From Dolomedes plantarius (Eukaryota; Arthropoda; Arachnida; Araneae; Dolomedidae): DNA of 64,000 nt. Shown in pieces: positions 44,237-57,545 of the stretch (the stretch's first letter is position 1; each line of letters begins with the position of its first letter). Under the pieces are notes generated by a model. It saw only the letters and a list, made by a program, of their open reading frames with translations, did not search any database and had not been told where the DNA came from. The position numbers and the translations under genes are program-made. Location: assembly GCA_907164885.2 (NCBI GenBank), contig OU015493.1:64735477-64799476 (forward strand), in the 5' to 3' direction.

Positions 44237-44750
44237 AGAAAATAATGCCAGGAAAACAAATCCAAATCATAATATTGCTTTCACTGGCTAGAAGTTTTGT
44301 GGCAATGCACTTTGGGTCCACGTTTTCGTGCTGTTTTCTCCATATTCGTATCCAGTCATTTGCATGGTGTAGTTGAAACGTGATTCATCGGACCGCTTTA
44401 CCCTTTTCCATTCATTTCCTGTTCAACTCTTGTGATCCTAGGTGATCTGGATACGTTTGATCTTGTTAGCTACAGTCAGTAAAGGCTATTTAATCGAACA
44501 GGCCTTCGGTCTCCATACGCCATACGGTGTAATGCGCGGCTATTAATACCTAGAGGGACCATCGGAGTTGGCCCCTAATTAAGATTCGCTATAATATGAA
44601 GTACTGTCGTCCTTCTGTTGAACTGGACAAGTCTAGAAATTATTCTCTCAGCTCGAGCATCCAGTAGCCGGTGACGACCACACGCCTTGCGTTGAGACCC
44701 GGTTTTATCTTTGGTAGTCCTCTCTTTTTAAACATGGGCAGCTGCTCTCT
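44237..44750 (-). pseudogene. Tc1-F: decayed Tc1 transposase segment
   Basis: On the minus strand from about 44750: DARAERIISRLVQFNRRTTV, then after a nonsense codon INSRALHRMAYGDRRPVR, matching the second DNA-binding helix region of Tc1 transposases. Further on, EWKRVKRSDESRFNY contains the first catalytic Asp block at about 44385. Stops interrupt it repeatedly. The C-terminal half and the terminal repeats are missing. It is one of the oldest Tc1 remains here. Confidence 0.75.
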
Positions 44751-45494
44751 AACACTTGACAAGTGAAACGGTTTCTCTGATACACTAGCCACTGCTTCTT
44801 TCACCCATAATCATTACATGTTCAAAGTCTGTTAAATAGCGTTCTTTATCTATTCCTTCACAAGTAATACACTTCAACTGTCTTTACGATCATCTAGCAA
44901 TTCCATTTTATACCGATCTCACCGTCTCACAGCAACAGCGGGACGCCATAGCTGGTTTCCGTAAAATTGTCAGGTGGTCATAATAAACTGGCCTCTCGTT
45001 GTATACATTATAAAAATAAAACCTGAATAAGAAGCGCACATTTCCTATGGCTCTTGCATTGTATCATATCTCATAACTTTGAATGAAAGGCAGCTAATTC
45101 ACTTCATCGAAATGAAAAGGGGGGAAAAAAAGGAAAAGATATCTATCGGAGATTTAGAAATATATCTTGAAAGGTCACAATAGGAGCAAATAAGAATTTA
45201 TCCAAGGGGAAGAATTTCCCTGCCAATCATTTCCTTTTCCTCGGTTATTCTTAAAAGGAAATATCAAAAGGAATTTTAACTTATCTCGAACTGTCAATGC
45301 GACTATTTTTTCCAATTTTCCTCCTATGCACTCAAATAGAAATACACGGTATAGATTTAGAAATTTAAGCCTCAAAAATCTGAAAATACTTTTGCCACCA
45401 TTCGATAACCCGTTTAGATACTTGAAAAGACATTATGACTGACTACCGGTAAAATGTTTCAGTATTTTAATACATAGAAACATATATAATTAAC
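44751..45494. other. AT-rich stretch, nothing recognised
   Basis: Only short unrelated open frames. No repeat or protein motif was seen. Confidence 0.5.
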
Positions 45495-46400
45495 TACCTG
45501 ATACCCGTGCTTCGCTACGGAGTACATTCAAATTAAATACAACGGTAAATGTATGCAATTAATGCCCTCCAAAAAATATATATTTATAAAAAAATCGTAA
45601 CGGATATTTTTATAGACAAAATAATGTAGAAGAAAATATTTAAATTAAATACAATGGTCATGTACGCATTTAATTTGCATGTTTGATATCCATAAAACAT
45701 ACTAATTTCAATTAAATTCTTAAAAAACTTCCATCTCAATTAGGGCCTGTTCACATAGGAGTCCGTTGCGTTGCGTTAAGGAAAAGATGACGTTGAGAGG
45801 AAAATAAACCAATCATATGCCTCCAAACGATTAGCAATGAAATTTTTAAAGCCTATGATTGGTTTATTTTCGCCTCAACATCATCTTTTCCTCAACATCA
45901 ACGCAACGGACTCCTATGTGAACAGGCCCTTAGTCTCGACGTTAAATTTTATATTTTACCGTATATTTATATTTTTTTGCCAATTTATTTCGTTGTTATG
46001 CACGTGACGCAAAATTAATTTGAAGTATCACAAAAAGAAAAGAAACCACGTGATCAGCATTTCATAAATTAAATTCTAAAAATTAATCTTTAAAAATTCC
46101 CCAAAAATCAGAAAAGGGAGATAAAGATTCGAAAAAGGTTTCATTTTAAAGGAATTTTTATGATCTTTCTCGTGATATTAATTTTACAACCCTCAGATTA
46201 TTATTTTAAATGCAAACTTTAAAAAAAGTTACAAAAACAACTTAAAACTTTAATTTTAAAAAATCTAAAATGAATTTTTCAAAAATCTTTCCTGGTGCAC
46301 CCCTATACTATAAGAAGAATCGCCATGCAAAATTTCAGCCCTTTAGGTTCAGCGGTTTGGTCTGTGCGTTATCTGTCAGTCAGTTATATAACTGTTTTAT
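45495..46400. mobile_element. Possible non-coding Helitron-like repeat
   Basis: Begins near ACCCGTGCTTCGCTACGG (45503-45520), a short hairpin-forming motif common at the edge of non-autonomous Helitron-type repeats in arthropods. It ends with ATGCAAAATTTCAGCCCTTT and GGTTTGGTCTGTGCG-type sequence near 46326-46380. No coding capacity. The class is inferred from resemblance only and the borders are approximate. A Harbinger MITE lies inside. Confidence 0.35.
45743..45929. mobile_element. Harbinger-type MITE, 187 bp, long inverted repeats, TTA target duplication
   Basis: Both ends begin GGGCCTGTTCACATAGGAGT and the inverted repeat runs through about 80 bp of each arm, so the element can fold almost entirely on itself. 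TTA lies at 45740-45742 and 45930-45932, the 3-bp duplication typical of PIF/Harbinger. No coding capacity. Confidence 0.92.
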
Positions 46401-46447
46401 ATATATTGTTAATAATTCATAGAGATAATACATAAACAGAATCTATA

Positions 46448-46490
46448 TATATATATATGTATATGTGTGTGTGTGTGTGTGTGTGTGCGT
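46448..46490. repeat. (AT)n(GT)n microsatellite
   Basis: AT repeats pass into a GT run next to the left arm of the foldback repeat. A second GT-rich tract borders the right arm at 47241-47282. Confidence 0.9.
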
Positions 46491-46494
46491 TTGT

Positions 46495-47237
46495 GTAATA
46501 ATAATGCCCTACCATTCATTAATTCTATTTCTTAAAATTTGTCTATTCCTTTTCGTAACTAATATACGAACCCTATCTTTATTACTTATCCTTATTTCTC
46601 AATTTGTGCATATCCCCTCCATAACGTGTCTGTATTTCTGACGCCTATCTGTCGCTTTAGAAGATCACCCCATATGATCACGTGCACAAATGAAACTAAC
46701 TTTCCATTCTCCTGGCATGAGAATATAACTATGAGTTACTTAGCATGTCGTAATGGCTTGATCTGACGTGTTGAACAACCCTCTGGTGTATTCTTTGTAA
46801 ATATGTAAATATCTTCAAGTCTTTATATTTCTAATAAGTATATTCACTAGTTAAATGTCAGAGTATTGTCCATAATGTATTGAAGTAAATAAAATTATTA
46901 TTCCTTTCAACTGTACTGGAGTGAACACAATAAGTTAACTAACCATTCAAGCCAAAGACTACGACCCAAGACAGCGCTTGTCGTAATGTCCCCTTCTGAT
47001 TCTGGAGACGTTACAACTGATCCTGGCGACTCAGTTGTTATGAAAGGTAGTTGCATTTGTGCCCGTGATCATTTGGAGTGATTTTCTAAAGCGACAGATA
47101 GACGCCACAAGAACAAGAACAAAAGGGATAGGCACAAATTCAGATATAAAGATAGGGTTCATGTAATAAATAGTAAAGGAAAGGAATAGACAAATTTAAA
47201 GCAATAGAATTAATGAATGGTGGGGCATTATTATTAC
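46495..47237. repeat. Foldback repeat with arms of about 200 bp
   Basis: The left arm (46495-46705, from GTAATAATAATGCCCTACCA to GTGCACAAATGAAACTAAC) is inverted at 47042-47237 with moderate divergence and small indels. The central ~335 bp contain TGTTGAACAACCC near 46770, AATAAA near 46888 and GACGTTACAACTGATCCTGG near 47010. The latter looks like an LTR end followed by a primer-binding region, so the core may be a solo LTR. Confidence 0.78.
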
Positions 47238-47362
47238 ATGTTTATATATGTATGTGTGTATATATGTGTGTGTGTGTGTGTGAAAATAATCCAGCCCCAA
47301 AATTTGTTCCAATTTTAAACATAAACTTAATTTACCGTCTGATACGAGACGGAACTTATAAG

Positions 47363-47434
47363 CAGTGGCGTAGCGAGAGGGGGGCAAGGGGGTCTATCAT
47401 GCCCCGGGCGCCAGTTATGCTCGCTACGCCACTG
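47363..47434. mobile_element. hAT MITE-4, only 72 bp, perfect 8-bp target duplication
   Basis: CAGTGGCGTAGCGAG at the left is inverted at the right end as CTCGCTACGCCACTG, a perfect 15-bp inverted repeat. CTTATAAG occurs at 47355-47362 and 47435-47442. The duplication is itself a palindrome. The interior is only 42 bp, G- and C-rich. Confidence 0.92.
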
Positions 47435-47442
47435 CTTATAAG

Positions 47443-48804
47443 AACACCATTTGTAAAAGTCTGTTCTCTTAGAGACTGTCTCTGCAAAGGTAATTTTTAG
47501 GCTGATTAATTATTCATAAACATAATCTCTCCAAAAGTCAAAGAAAATAGCAGCAGAGCTTGAAAACTACATTTTCTCTTTCATTACGATTTCTTTCCCT
47601 GCAGAGGAAGCTACTGGTACTCCATGAGATTAAAAACATTTCTGCAGTATCGAAATTAATTAGCGAAAATGCATAATTTACCATAAACCGAAGAATCATG
47701 AACTTTTACAAGCCAACAAAAAAGAAAGATATCTTCATATAGGAGCATGCGAATCGGACTCTCTTAATATCTCCATCTAGAGCTGTTAGACCATCTGTGT
47801 GCAGCATTATATTTCTCGGATAATGAAAGACGGCGAAATTTTTTTTAACTTTTCTTTGGCTAACGAGAAACTAATTTCACGAATGCGCTCATAATTAGAA
47901 AAGCTCGCTGATTACAAATCTATTTAAAATCAGAAAATAAACCTCATTTTTCTGTTTGTTTCTCGTGTTTTCAATGCCGTATGAAAGGTGATTTTTAATG
48001 TTTCGTATTCTATTATTTTGGTTTTGTAATAAAATTATCTCAAAATAGAAGTTATCATTTTATGTTATGCATTTATGAACATTAATTATAGCTTTAAATG
48101 CGAAGAAACTTGCGTTTATATATATTTTTTTAAGAAAGAAATCTGATATTGTGCCAAAAAATTTTTGATTGTACTTACTGTTTAATTTAGTTTTTTTATT
48201 ATTATTATTTAAGTTATTCGTATATTTTTAAAAAGCAATATCCCGAAAAAATATTGAAATTTTCTCTTATTCAGTAAAAATTCCAATCGTAGCAGAAATG
48301 TTTATGGTTTTCTACTCCTGCTTTAGTTTCTTTGTTCCCTAGAAATCGAGTGTCAGCTATTATAATTACTAGACTGTGATAGGAGTCAATAAAATTAGAG
48401 GCAGCTAGTATGATGAACATTAGCAGTATCAGTGATATCTATTTGCATATTACTAAATATTGATGAGGAGTATAAGTTATTTTTACCTTTCCCCAAAAAA
48501 TAACTCTTTTATTCTCTTACCACAAGCATTTTTCTCTCTGTCTGTTTCGACTAGCATACCCTATAACTCAATATGACGTGAGAGTATTCAGACGTATATT
48601 ACAAATGTTTGTAAAGATAATAATAGACTACATTCAGTGTATTATATTAATTAGGCTTTCATTTCCGTACCTTGCATGGCCGGGGGACCGGAGTCGGGTT
48701 AGTATGACTTGCTACCAGGGCGCCAAGGTTCGTTGTAAAAGCCAAAGCGTTTGACAACGGAGAGCGCGACTGTGAATCTCCTGGGGAAGTGGTATCCTCT
48801 AAGG
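47443..48804. other. AT-rich stretch, then an unidentified repeat edge
   Basis: No coding signal. From about 48673 the composition becomes GC-richer, and that sequence continues on the far side of the hAT element from 57899 to about 58133, so the hAT landed in one continuous piece of unknown identity. Confidence 0.5.
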
Positions 48805-48899
48805 CAGGGGTTCCCAAAGTGGGCGATACCGCCCCCCGAGGACGCTGGAACTATCCAGGGGGCGGTAGCACCTCTGGGGACATTTGGGGGGCGGTGAAC

Positions 48900-49251
48900 G
48901 CAAATAAGGGGGCGGTGAAAGCATAAAGAAAGAAGACAAGACAATTCTAAAACATTCCGAGGACACTTGACACAGAGTGTACGGGGAAGACCTAGGTGGG
49001 AAACAATCATGTATTGTGAGACTTGTTAAGTATCTAGTGACTTAATTTCTATATTTGGTCTTATTTACAGCCCTGAGCATCTTGGGCAGTATCCCTGAAT
49101 CTATTTTTTGCACGAAGAGGCCTCCCATTTCCACGGAGTTTTATCACTTGCGGTCACTGATGATTCCGCCTAACAGATCTTTTTTAAAGTTTAAACTGGA
49201 CCGCCTTAACTATATCCGGACCATATGGCTTTTGAGTACCGCTAATGCAAA

Positions 49252-49284
<33 letters not shown>

Positions 49285-49949
49285 TAGGCACACATTTACA
49301 CAGTTTGGGAAAATATTTAAGGTGGGACCAAGGACACTGAAAGGTTGTTAAATATAATTAGATGTATACATGGACTTTGCTACAGGGGTGAGTTTTATGA
49401 CCGAGCGCGGGAGACCAAACCAAACAGAGAATTGCTTATTTTCGCAGGATTTATTTGAACGCAAAAAAAAAAATAGGAAATAGTTTCTTTCAACTGTGAG
49501 TTCCTCCTACTTTTACAGCGTGCTCGCATTAACAAAGCATAATATTCTTTTTACAATTTTTTTTTGTCAAAACTGTAAAAGATGTTTTGTTCTAATACTA
49601 CATATAAACATACAATTTAAGGAAATATATGAAAAATATTTTATAATTATTTATGTTGACATAATTATTTGTATTGTATTTCATGTGTTTATTTCATTTT
49701 ATTTTGCCTAAGTTGCTGTAAGCCGCGCAAGATATCACCTGAACTAATTAATATTTTTTCGTGAAATTTTTAACCTAAAACCTATACCAAAATTTTTATC
49801 ATTTCCTACAAAATATTGTTTTCATTAGGGCATGAATTAAAAAAAATTCCCCAATTTTGGGATAGCTAAATACAACTACATATTAAAAATAGAAAGAGGC
49901 TCTGAAAACATAATTTAGCTAGGGAGTTGATGACATATTTATAAAGCAT
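48900..49949. other. Left interior of the hAT element, non-coding
   Basis: Contains an (AAT)n microsatellite at 49251-49284. Open frames at 48699-49010 and 49055-49351 have no recognisable motif. Some of it may be unrelated inserted DNA. Confidence 0.45.
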
Positions 49950-50600
49950 ACAGATGCAATCTATCCGGCTGTTTTCCAAAACTATCCCAATTTCAAGTGG
50001 TTGCGAGAGAGGGACATTATTGCTGCTAAAAATGAACATGTACAAGAAATCCACCTTACCAGGCGTAGTCACTGATTACAAATATATCGATACCGTAGCA
50101 TATGCCGATGAGGTCGTCAATTTCTCAATAGGATCGGAGATTACCCAGTCGGATCCATTTGATCCGACTGGGTTGCCACAACAACGTCTTTTACTTAAAG
50201 TGGGATCTCCAATTATTTTACTACGGAAACTCGACCCGCCAAAACTTTGCACCAGAACAACACTGTGTGTAAAGAAGATGCTGGGCAATATTACTGAAGC
50301 GACAATCTTATCATGAAAGGGACAGAGTGAAACATTTTTTATCCCACGGATACCACTCATTCCGACGGATCTCCCTTTTAACTTTAAGTGATTGCAATTT
50401 CCAACGAGACTTGCGTTGTCGATCACTATCAAAAAGTCACAGGAACAGATTATTAAGTGCTGCAGAATGGATTTGAGATCGCCATGTTTCTCCCCCGGAC
50501 AACTTTACGCTTCTTGCTCAAGGATGGATTAACCCAAGAATTTATTTTTTCTTCCTCCTGGAGGGAAAACTAAAAAGGTTGGATTTAATCAGGTTTTAGG
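49950..50600 (+). pseudogene. Helitron PIF1-like helicase, C-terminal part
   Basis: Open at 49954-50316: LPGVVTDYKYIDTV, GLPQQRLLLKVGSPIILLRK, LDPPKLCTRTTLCVKKM and LGNITEATIL. After stops and frame changes IPRIPLIPTDLPFNF and QLYASCSRMD remain recognisable. These are the last blocks of the PIF1-family helicase domain found in Helitron Rep-helicase proteins. The Rep endonuclease and the helicase N-terminal part, including the Walker motifs, are absent. It is followed at the right distance by a Helitron 3' end. A perfect 13-bp-stem hairpin lies inside at 50143-50173. Confidence 0.85.
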
Positions 50601-50751
50601 TTAAATTAATATTATAGCGAATTTGGAATTTTACTTTATAATTTATATGCTGTATATATACTTTTAAATACCTGTAAATAAAATTACTTAGATTTTATAC
50701 TATAAGTAGAATTTATTACTTTTACCGTGTAATAAAAAAAGGAGAAATAAA

Positions 50752-50780
50752 TACCCGGGCAACTCCGGGTAAAAAGCTAA
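50752..50780 (+). mobile_element. Helitron 3' terminus: hairpin and CTAA
   Basis: ACCCGG and CCGGGT form a stem around GCAACT, about 7 bases before a terminal CTAA, and the next host base is T. This is the canonical Helitron 3' end (short GC hairpin, then CTRR, inserted between A and T). It fixes the right border of the Helitron whose helicase relic lies upstream. Confidence 0.85.
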
Positions 50781-50784
50781 TATA

Positions 50785-51731
50785 CAGGGGGATTTTTTTT
50801 TAAACTGACACTACTCAGAGCCATATGTAGCGCAATCTATCAGACAACCATGTGTAGCGCGATCTATCCGGCAAATTTGACAGGTGGACTAAGGACGACG
50901 TGGGAAAGAGTTTCCGTTAAAAAAAATAATAATAATAATTTAAAAAACCAAAAGTCGCCGATAGGGGGCAATATGGCGCTGTTGTTGTTGGCTCACACGA
51001 GAATTTGCATAAAAGGCAAGTAAAACATCAAAATACAAATTCACGACTATGTAGTGTACATCAGTGCCAGTATTTCGGGCTATAAAGATAACGGATGAAT
51101 ACCGAAAAAGCTGTAAGCAGACAAATGAATAACAAAGAAATTTCACTGCAACACCACTTTATGCAGCAAATTCACTTCTCCCTCCTTCAATGGGACCACG
51201 GTCCTGGAGGACGACACATCGCATCCTGAACACTATGTTCTCAACGGCCGAGCGTAACATGTCACCAGGAATGTTAATCAAAGTCCGGGAAATGTTGTCC
51301 TTTAAGGCCGTCAAGTTCGAGACTCCACCAAGATACACATTCATCTTTAAATAACCCAACAGAAAATTGTCACATGGGTTAGGTCCGAGGAGCGAGGTGG
51401 CCGCAAGTGGAAAAAAGCGACTGATGACCCTTTCTTCTATAAAGCGAAGGCGCACCAGATTCCGCACTTTATAGCCCAAAATACTGGCGTTGCTGTCGAC
51501 TACGTAGTCATGAATTTGTCTTTTGATGTTTTACTTTCTTTTTATGCAAATTCTCGAGTGCTCCGACAACAACAGAGCCATATATTCCCCTATCGGTGAC
51601 CTTTGGAACTTTTTTTCACGGAAACTCTTTCCCAGGTCGTCCTTAGTCCCTCTACCAATTTTGGTGGAATTCCGGCTAATACATCACGCTACAGATGGTT
51701 CTGAGCAGTGTCACTTTGAAAAAAAATCACC

Positions 51732-51734
<3 letters not shown>
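50785..51734 (-). mobile_element. Mariner-type element with partial transposase, 950 bp
   Basis: The ends CAGGGGGATTTTTTTTAAA and CAGGGTGATTTTTTTTCAA continue as an imperfect inverted repeat of more than 50 bp, including GACACT-CTCAGA and TGTAGCG. TA lies outside both ends. It starts four bases after the Helitron 3' end and runs on the right into an (AT)n tract. Confidence 0.8.
51159..51479 (-). pseudogene. Mariner-type transposase C-terminus
   Basis: On the minus strand GPNPCDNFLLGYLKMNVYLG and following residues match the block after the last catalytic residue (family form SPDLTPCDFFLWGYLK) of mariner-like transposases with a WGYLK motif. Later residues IPGDMLRSAVENIVFRMRCV fit the tail. 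The N-terminal and most catalytic parts are missing. It is related in type to the fragment at 53614-53937. Confidence 0.72.
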
Positions 51735-51767
<33 letters not shown>

Positions 51768-51779
51768 GGTGAGTTTATT

Positions 51780-51826
<47 letters not shown>
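51735..51826. repeat. Two (AT)n tracts around a short CAGGGTGAG stump
   Basis: AT runs at 51735-51764 and 51782-51826 are separated by CAGGGTGAGTTTATTTATG, which looks like another mariner terminal repeat reduced to its first 15-20 bp. Confidence 0.8.
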
Positions 51827-53252
<1,426 letters not shown>

Positions 53253-53613
53253 TATGCCCACTAAAGTCCCTTCCCACCCTCTTAACTTCGGAACGGCTGC
53301 TGCTATATTCATAAAAGTGGTGTCTAAGTATAGTAAAGTAGCCATGCGCTACTGAATGAAACCACCTACCGCGCCACCTGGTGGAAAACTGAGGAGTTAA
53401 CATTCCTATCTCGAAAACGGAATGAGATAGGGAAAAAAAGTGATTTACAAAGTTGTAGAAAATCATCGATTTAGTACGAAAAGATACCTTGTGGACATTA
53501 ATGAGAAGACTACAACGGTTAAAACGCGCATTTGTTTTATCGTGATTTCCTACACTGTGACGTGACAAAAGAATCTGAGAAAGAAAAAAACAACTAATTT
53601 TAACAATATACCT

Positions 53614-53937
53614 TTATTTGAGATGTTCAAACTTCTCACTGTCAGCTGCAATACACATTTGGATCCTCGTTTGAATCTCATGTTGCATACGTTGGAGCAT
53701 AGAGCGTGACACGTTGGCACAAACGTCCGTAATGCGTCGATTAAGGTCGTGCAATGTTTGTGGAGGGGTCGCATACACCTGCTGTTTCAGGTATCCACAC
53801 AGGAAAAAGTCCAGTGGAGTCAGATCAGGCGAACGTGGAGGCCACTCTTCGAAACCGCTGTGATATGGGATGTGCGAATTATGCTCGCACCCGGTGTGAG
53901 ATTTGCAAGAACGCATTAAGTCAACTTCAGCAAGCAC
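53614..53937 (-). pseudogene. Mariner-type transposase C-terminal fragment
   Basis: On the minus strand WPPRSPDLTPLDFFLCGYLK carries the third catalytic residue in the SPDLTPLDF block. QQVYATPPQTLHDLNRRITD and a tail of about 40 residues follow to the stop at 53614. Upstream catalytic blocks are missing, and the sequence beyond 53850 reads as unrelated. It belongs to the WGYLK-type mariner group, like 51159-51479, but is a different family. Confidence 0.82.
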
Positions 53938-54839
53938 CTTATTCTACTCTGAACGCTCCCTGGTCACACGTGCGTAGTAGCAGCGGTGATTTCGTTGTCG
54001 CGCTGACCGTAACTGGAGTGAGGAGAGCGTCAAGGAGAGAGCCTGCGCGGCGAACGTGTTTACGAGGCTCTGCGCAGCCCGGCCTGACATGTTGAGTTCT
54101 GAAGCGAAATACGGCACTTCTACCCGCGACGTCCCGTATGGTGGTGAACCGTCGTTAGCTCCTGGTTTAGGTGCTGCATGTCAAGCTACAAGTCGACAAG
54201 ATTTCTTCTAGTCCATTCGTATTCCGTCTCTCTCTCCTCTAACTAAATTAATATGTCTCCTGGTTTAACTTCTTAATTTAATTCCCCATGTTTAACGTTG
54301 TTCCTTTAGCTTTTTTAACTTCTTTGAATCGACCACGTGTCCATTCCATAGCCCTAACTAATGCATAATAAACTCTCCTTTTTTTAACCATCTCATTCAC
54401 TTGTAGTGTCGCTTATGGTGGGAATGAAGTCCCAGGTTTTCTCGCCTTTTTTTCCTTCTAGCTAGATGACGATCTGCCTTGGGTTATTGCTGGTATCAGG
54501 GTTAGTGTAATTCAACGCTTTTTTTTGTACGATCATTCTTTGTTATATCTTTATTCTCCGGCCTATATACCGACCCTATACCATAACCGCCATACCCAAT
54601 TATTTGGTCCCCGAATTCCTTGACGAGGTACTGCTTCACTGGAGATCTCAGCTTTGGAATACTCAGCCATGACCACGAGCATCAACATACTACAACCCCA
54701 AGAAGATGTCTCTTTTATAGCTGTCTCAGGTGAACAGGCGTAACGTTTCTTACGTATTTGCATACTGCAAAAATTTCGAACACAAAGCGCAAGTTGCGTT
54801 GAGTTGATGCGACACTATTTTACACGATCTGCGTATCGT
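53938..54839. other. Interior of the long-TIR element, no gene
   Basis: GC-richer than its surroundings up to about 54220, then T-rich. An open frame at 53754-54095 overlaps the transposase antisense and carries no motif. I recognise nothing else. Confidence 0.45.
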
Positions 54840-54950
54840 CTACTCTGTTTATAAAGACAATCAGTACAAGGATGAAACACCTCGAGGTTTGAACCGCGGT
54901 CCTTTGATTGGGGATCAAAAGCGATATACCACTGTGCACATTGCGGTGTC
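54840..54950 (-). mobile_element. tRNA-derived SINE head inside the long-TIR element
   Basis: On the minus strand TGTGCACAGTGGTATATCGC (box A-like) is followed by GCGGTTCAAACCTCG (box B). The spacing is right for a tRNA-related promoter. Tail and target duplication are not clear. Confidence 0.5.
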
Positions 54951-55309
54951 GTGTTTTGCCCGAAAGATAATCATTTCTCCTTTCGTCCAAGTTTCTTGAC
55001 GTCACAGTGTAGGAAATCACGAAAAAACAAATGCGCGTTTTAACCGTTCTATTCTTTGCATTAATGTCCACAAGGTATCTTTTCGTACTAAATCGATGAT
55101 TTTCTACAACTTTGTAAATCACTTTTTTTCCCTATCTTGTTCCGCTTTCGAGATAGGAATGCTAACTCCGCAGTTTTCCACCAGGTGGCGCGGTAGGTGG
55201 TTTCATTCAGTAGCGCATGGCTACTTTACTATACCTAGAGACCACTTTTATGAATATAGCTGCAGCCGTTCCGAAGTTAAGAGAGTGGGAAGGGACTTTA
55301 GTGGGCATA

Positions 55310-55492
<183 letters not shown>

Positions 55493-55942
55493 TACTGAGC
55501 AAACAGGATATATATATGAGTTCCGAATTATATATTGCTGATGTACAACTCCTTTACCCTAATCCTTTACTAAAATCGAAGGAGAGACAAGCGAGAACTT
55601 AAAGTTCTTTTTCTATGATTATTTTCTGTATGGCTCACATATTAACTAGTCTCCAATTAAGTTTTGTGGATTTTTTTATTTGTTTTTTCTTCCTTTTGTA
55701 ATTTTTTTCTTTATCTAAGTGCAGAGTTAGGAGTGGAGAATACTGACATTTCGTACAACTGCCGAAAATTTATAGTTACGCCATTCTATTTATAATATGT
55801 GAATCAAATAATCTGTGTTAATTGTAAAATAAGTTGTGCGTTAATAAGGAATAATTATTTAAAGAAGGGAAAATTCAATTAAGACTATTAACTCTTTTTT
55901 AAAATTAATTCATTGCTTGAAAATATAGTTTTAAATTTTAGC

Positions 55943-57545
55943 GATGGCATCAAGATTACTAGAACATTTGAAAAAGTACGAGCTTCGTACATGCTGATAA
56001 GAAAGATAAAACCTTATCTTATTTTAAAGCAATGAATTAAAATCTTTTGAGAAAGCCGACATTAGCAAAAGTCTTCTCAGTAGAATCCAAAGGTTGTGAC
56101 GACGGGTTACGTACTTCATGTAATATTTCTCTAATGACTGCTAAATCGGGAAAACCGCATACTATTTGGGAAGAACTAATTCTACTAGCTATAACTGAAG
56201 TAATACGCAGTATGCTACACAAGCCAGCTTCTGAAATTACAAAGAAAATTCGATTGAGCAATAATACAGTCCAAAGAAGAATTGATGAAATGGCTCAAGA
56301 TGTTGAAGACTTATGTGAGTATTTAAAAACATCCCAGTTCTCTATTCAGCTTGATGAGTCAACTTTGCCAGGAAATGAGGCTTTAATTTTAGCATACGTG
56401 CGATTCATACAAGAAGAAAAAATATGCTAAGAATTATTATTTGCAAAAAATTTACAAACTGATACCAAGGGGGAATCAATATTTCATGCATTAGAAGAGT
56501 TTTTCAAAGAAAAAGAAATCCCTCTGAGAAATATCTTATCTGTTGCTACTGATGGTGCTCCAGCGATGATAGGACGCTACAGGGGTTTTCTTGTATATTT
56601 AAAAAGAGCGGTTCTGAATGTATTTGCCGTGAACTGCGTCATTCATCGGCAACATTTAGTTAACAAAAATCTAAATGAATGTCTGCATAAGTCATTGCAG
56701 CATGTTGTTCAAGCAGTCAACAAAATCAGATGCAACGCATTGAATGACATATTGTTTGGACAACTTTGCATTGAAAACTATACAGAATTCAATCGCTTGC
56801 TGCTTCATACAGAAGTACGTTGGCTGTCAAAAGGTACCTGTTTGGATAGATTTTATAAACTCTTTGACTCAGTGCTAGAGTTCTTAAAAAACAATATGAT
56901 AATTTACGAGTCAACTTAATCGATTCTAAAAATGACGTAGCCTATTTGACAGACTTGTTTATTAAATTCAATGCCGCAAATCAAAAACTCCAAGGTGATG
57001 AGCTGAATTTAATAAAAACAAAACTGTGATTTCAGTTTTTGTGGCAAAACTTCTACTGTACAACAAAATTTTTGGAAGAGGGGAATTCAGCCAATTTCCA
57101 CATTTATCAACAGTAGAAAAACATGATGAAGACATGCTTATCTATTATCAGCACTTTATGGTTCTCCATTCTGACTTCAACCAACGGTTTGAAGATATAC
57201 ATAAAATGAACATACCTGATTGGGTTTTGGATCCTTTTTCAGGATCAAACTCAGAAGAATCTGTAAAACTACAAGAACTGATAGAAGTATCAACAAATGA
57301 AGAATTAAAATTTAAATTTAAGCATAGCTATCAACAGTTCTGGCTGCAAAAAGAGATACTAACACTTTACCCTGGATTATGAGCTTTAGTCTACAAAAAT
57401 TCTTAATAGCGTTTCTTTCATCATAATTAGTGGAACGTGGGTTCAGTGTGGTCACAAATATGTGAACTAAAAGCAGAAACCAACTGCAAATTACTGATAG
57501 CGGTGATTTAAGAATGCTTCTGACTAAAATAGAGCCGAATACAAA
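55943..57545 (+). pseudogene. hAT transposase (ZBED/SCAND3-like group), broken
   Basis: MASRLLEHLKK at 55943 looks like the end of a BED zinc finger whose first part is missing. After stops, 56047-56430 reads SGKPHTIWEELILLAITEVI, LSNNTVQRRIDEMAQDVEDL and FSIQLDEST (first catalytic Asp). A nonsense codon at 56428-56430 and a frame change precede TDGAPAMIGRYRGF (second catalytic Asp), VNCVIHRQHLVNKNL and LHTEVRWLSKGTCLDRFYKL. Sequence at 57026-57382 covers the spacer, and VERGFSVVTNM at 57430 starts the C-terminal dimerisation region, which ends near 57545. The order is that of hAT transposases. At least three lesions are present. This is the transposase of the 48805-57890 element. Confidence 0.9.

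Noticed and set aside
49055..49351. Open frame ending in a poly-Ile run
   Set aside because: The run is the (AAT)n microsatellite and the rest has no motif.
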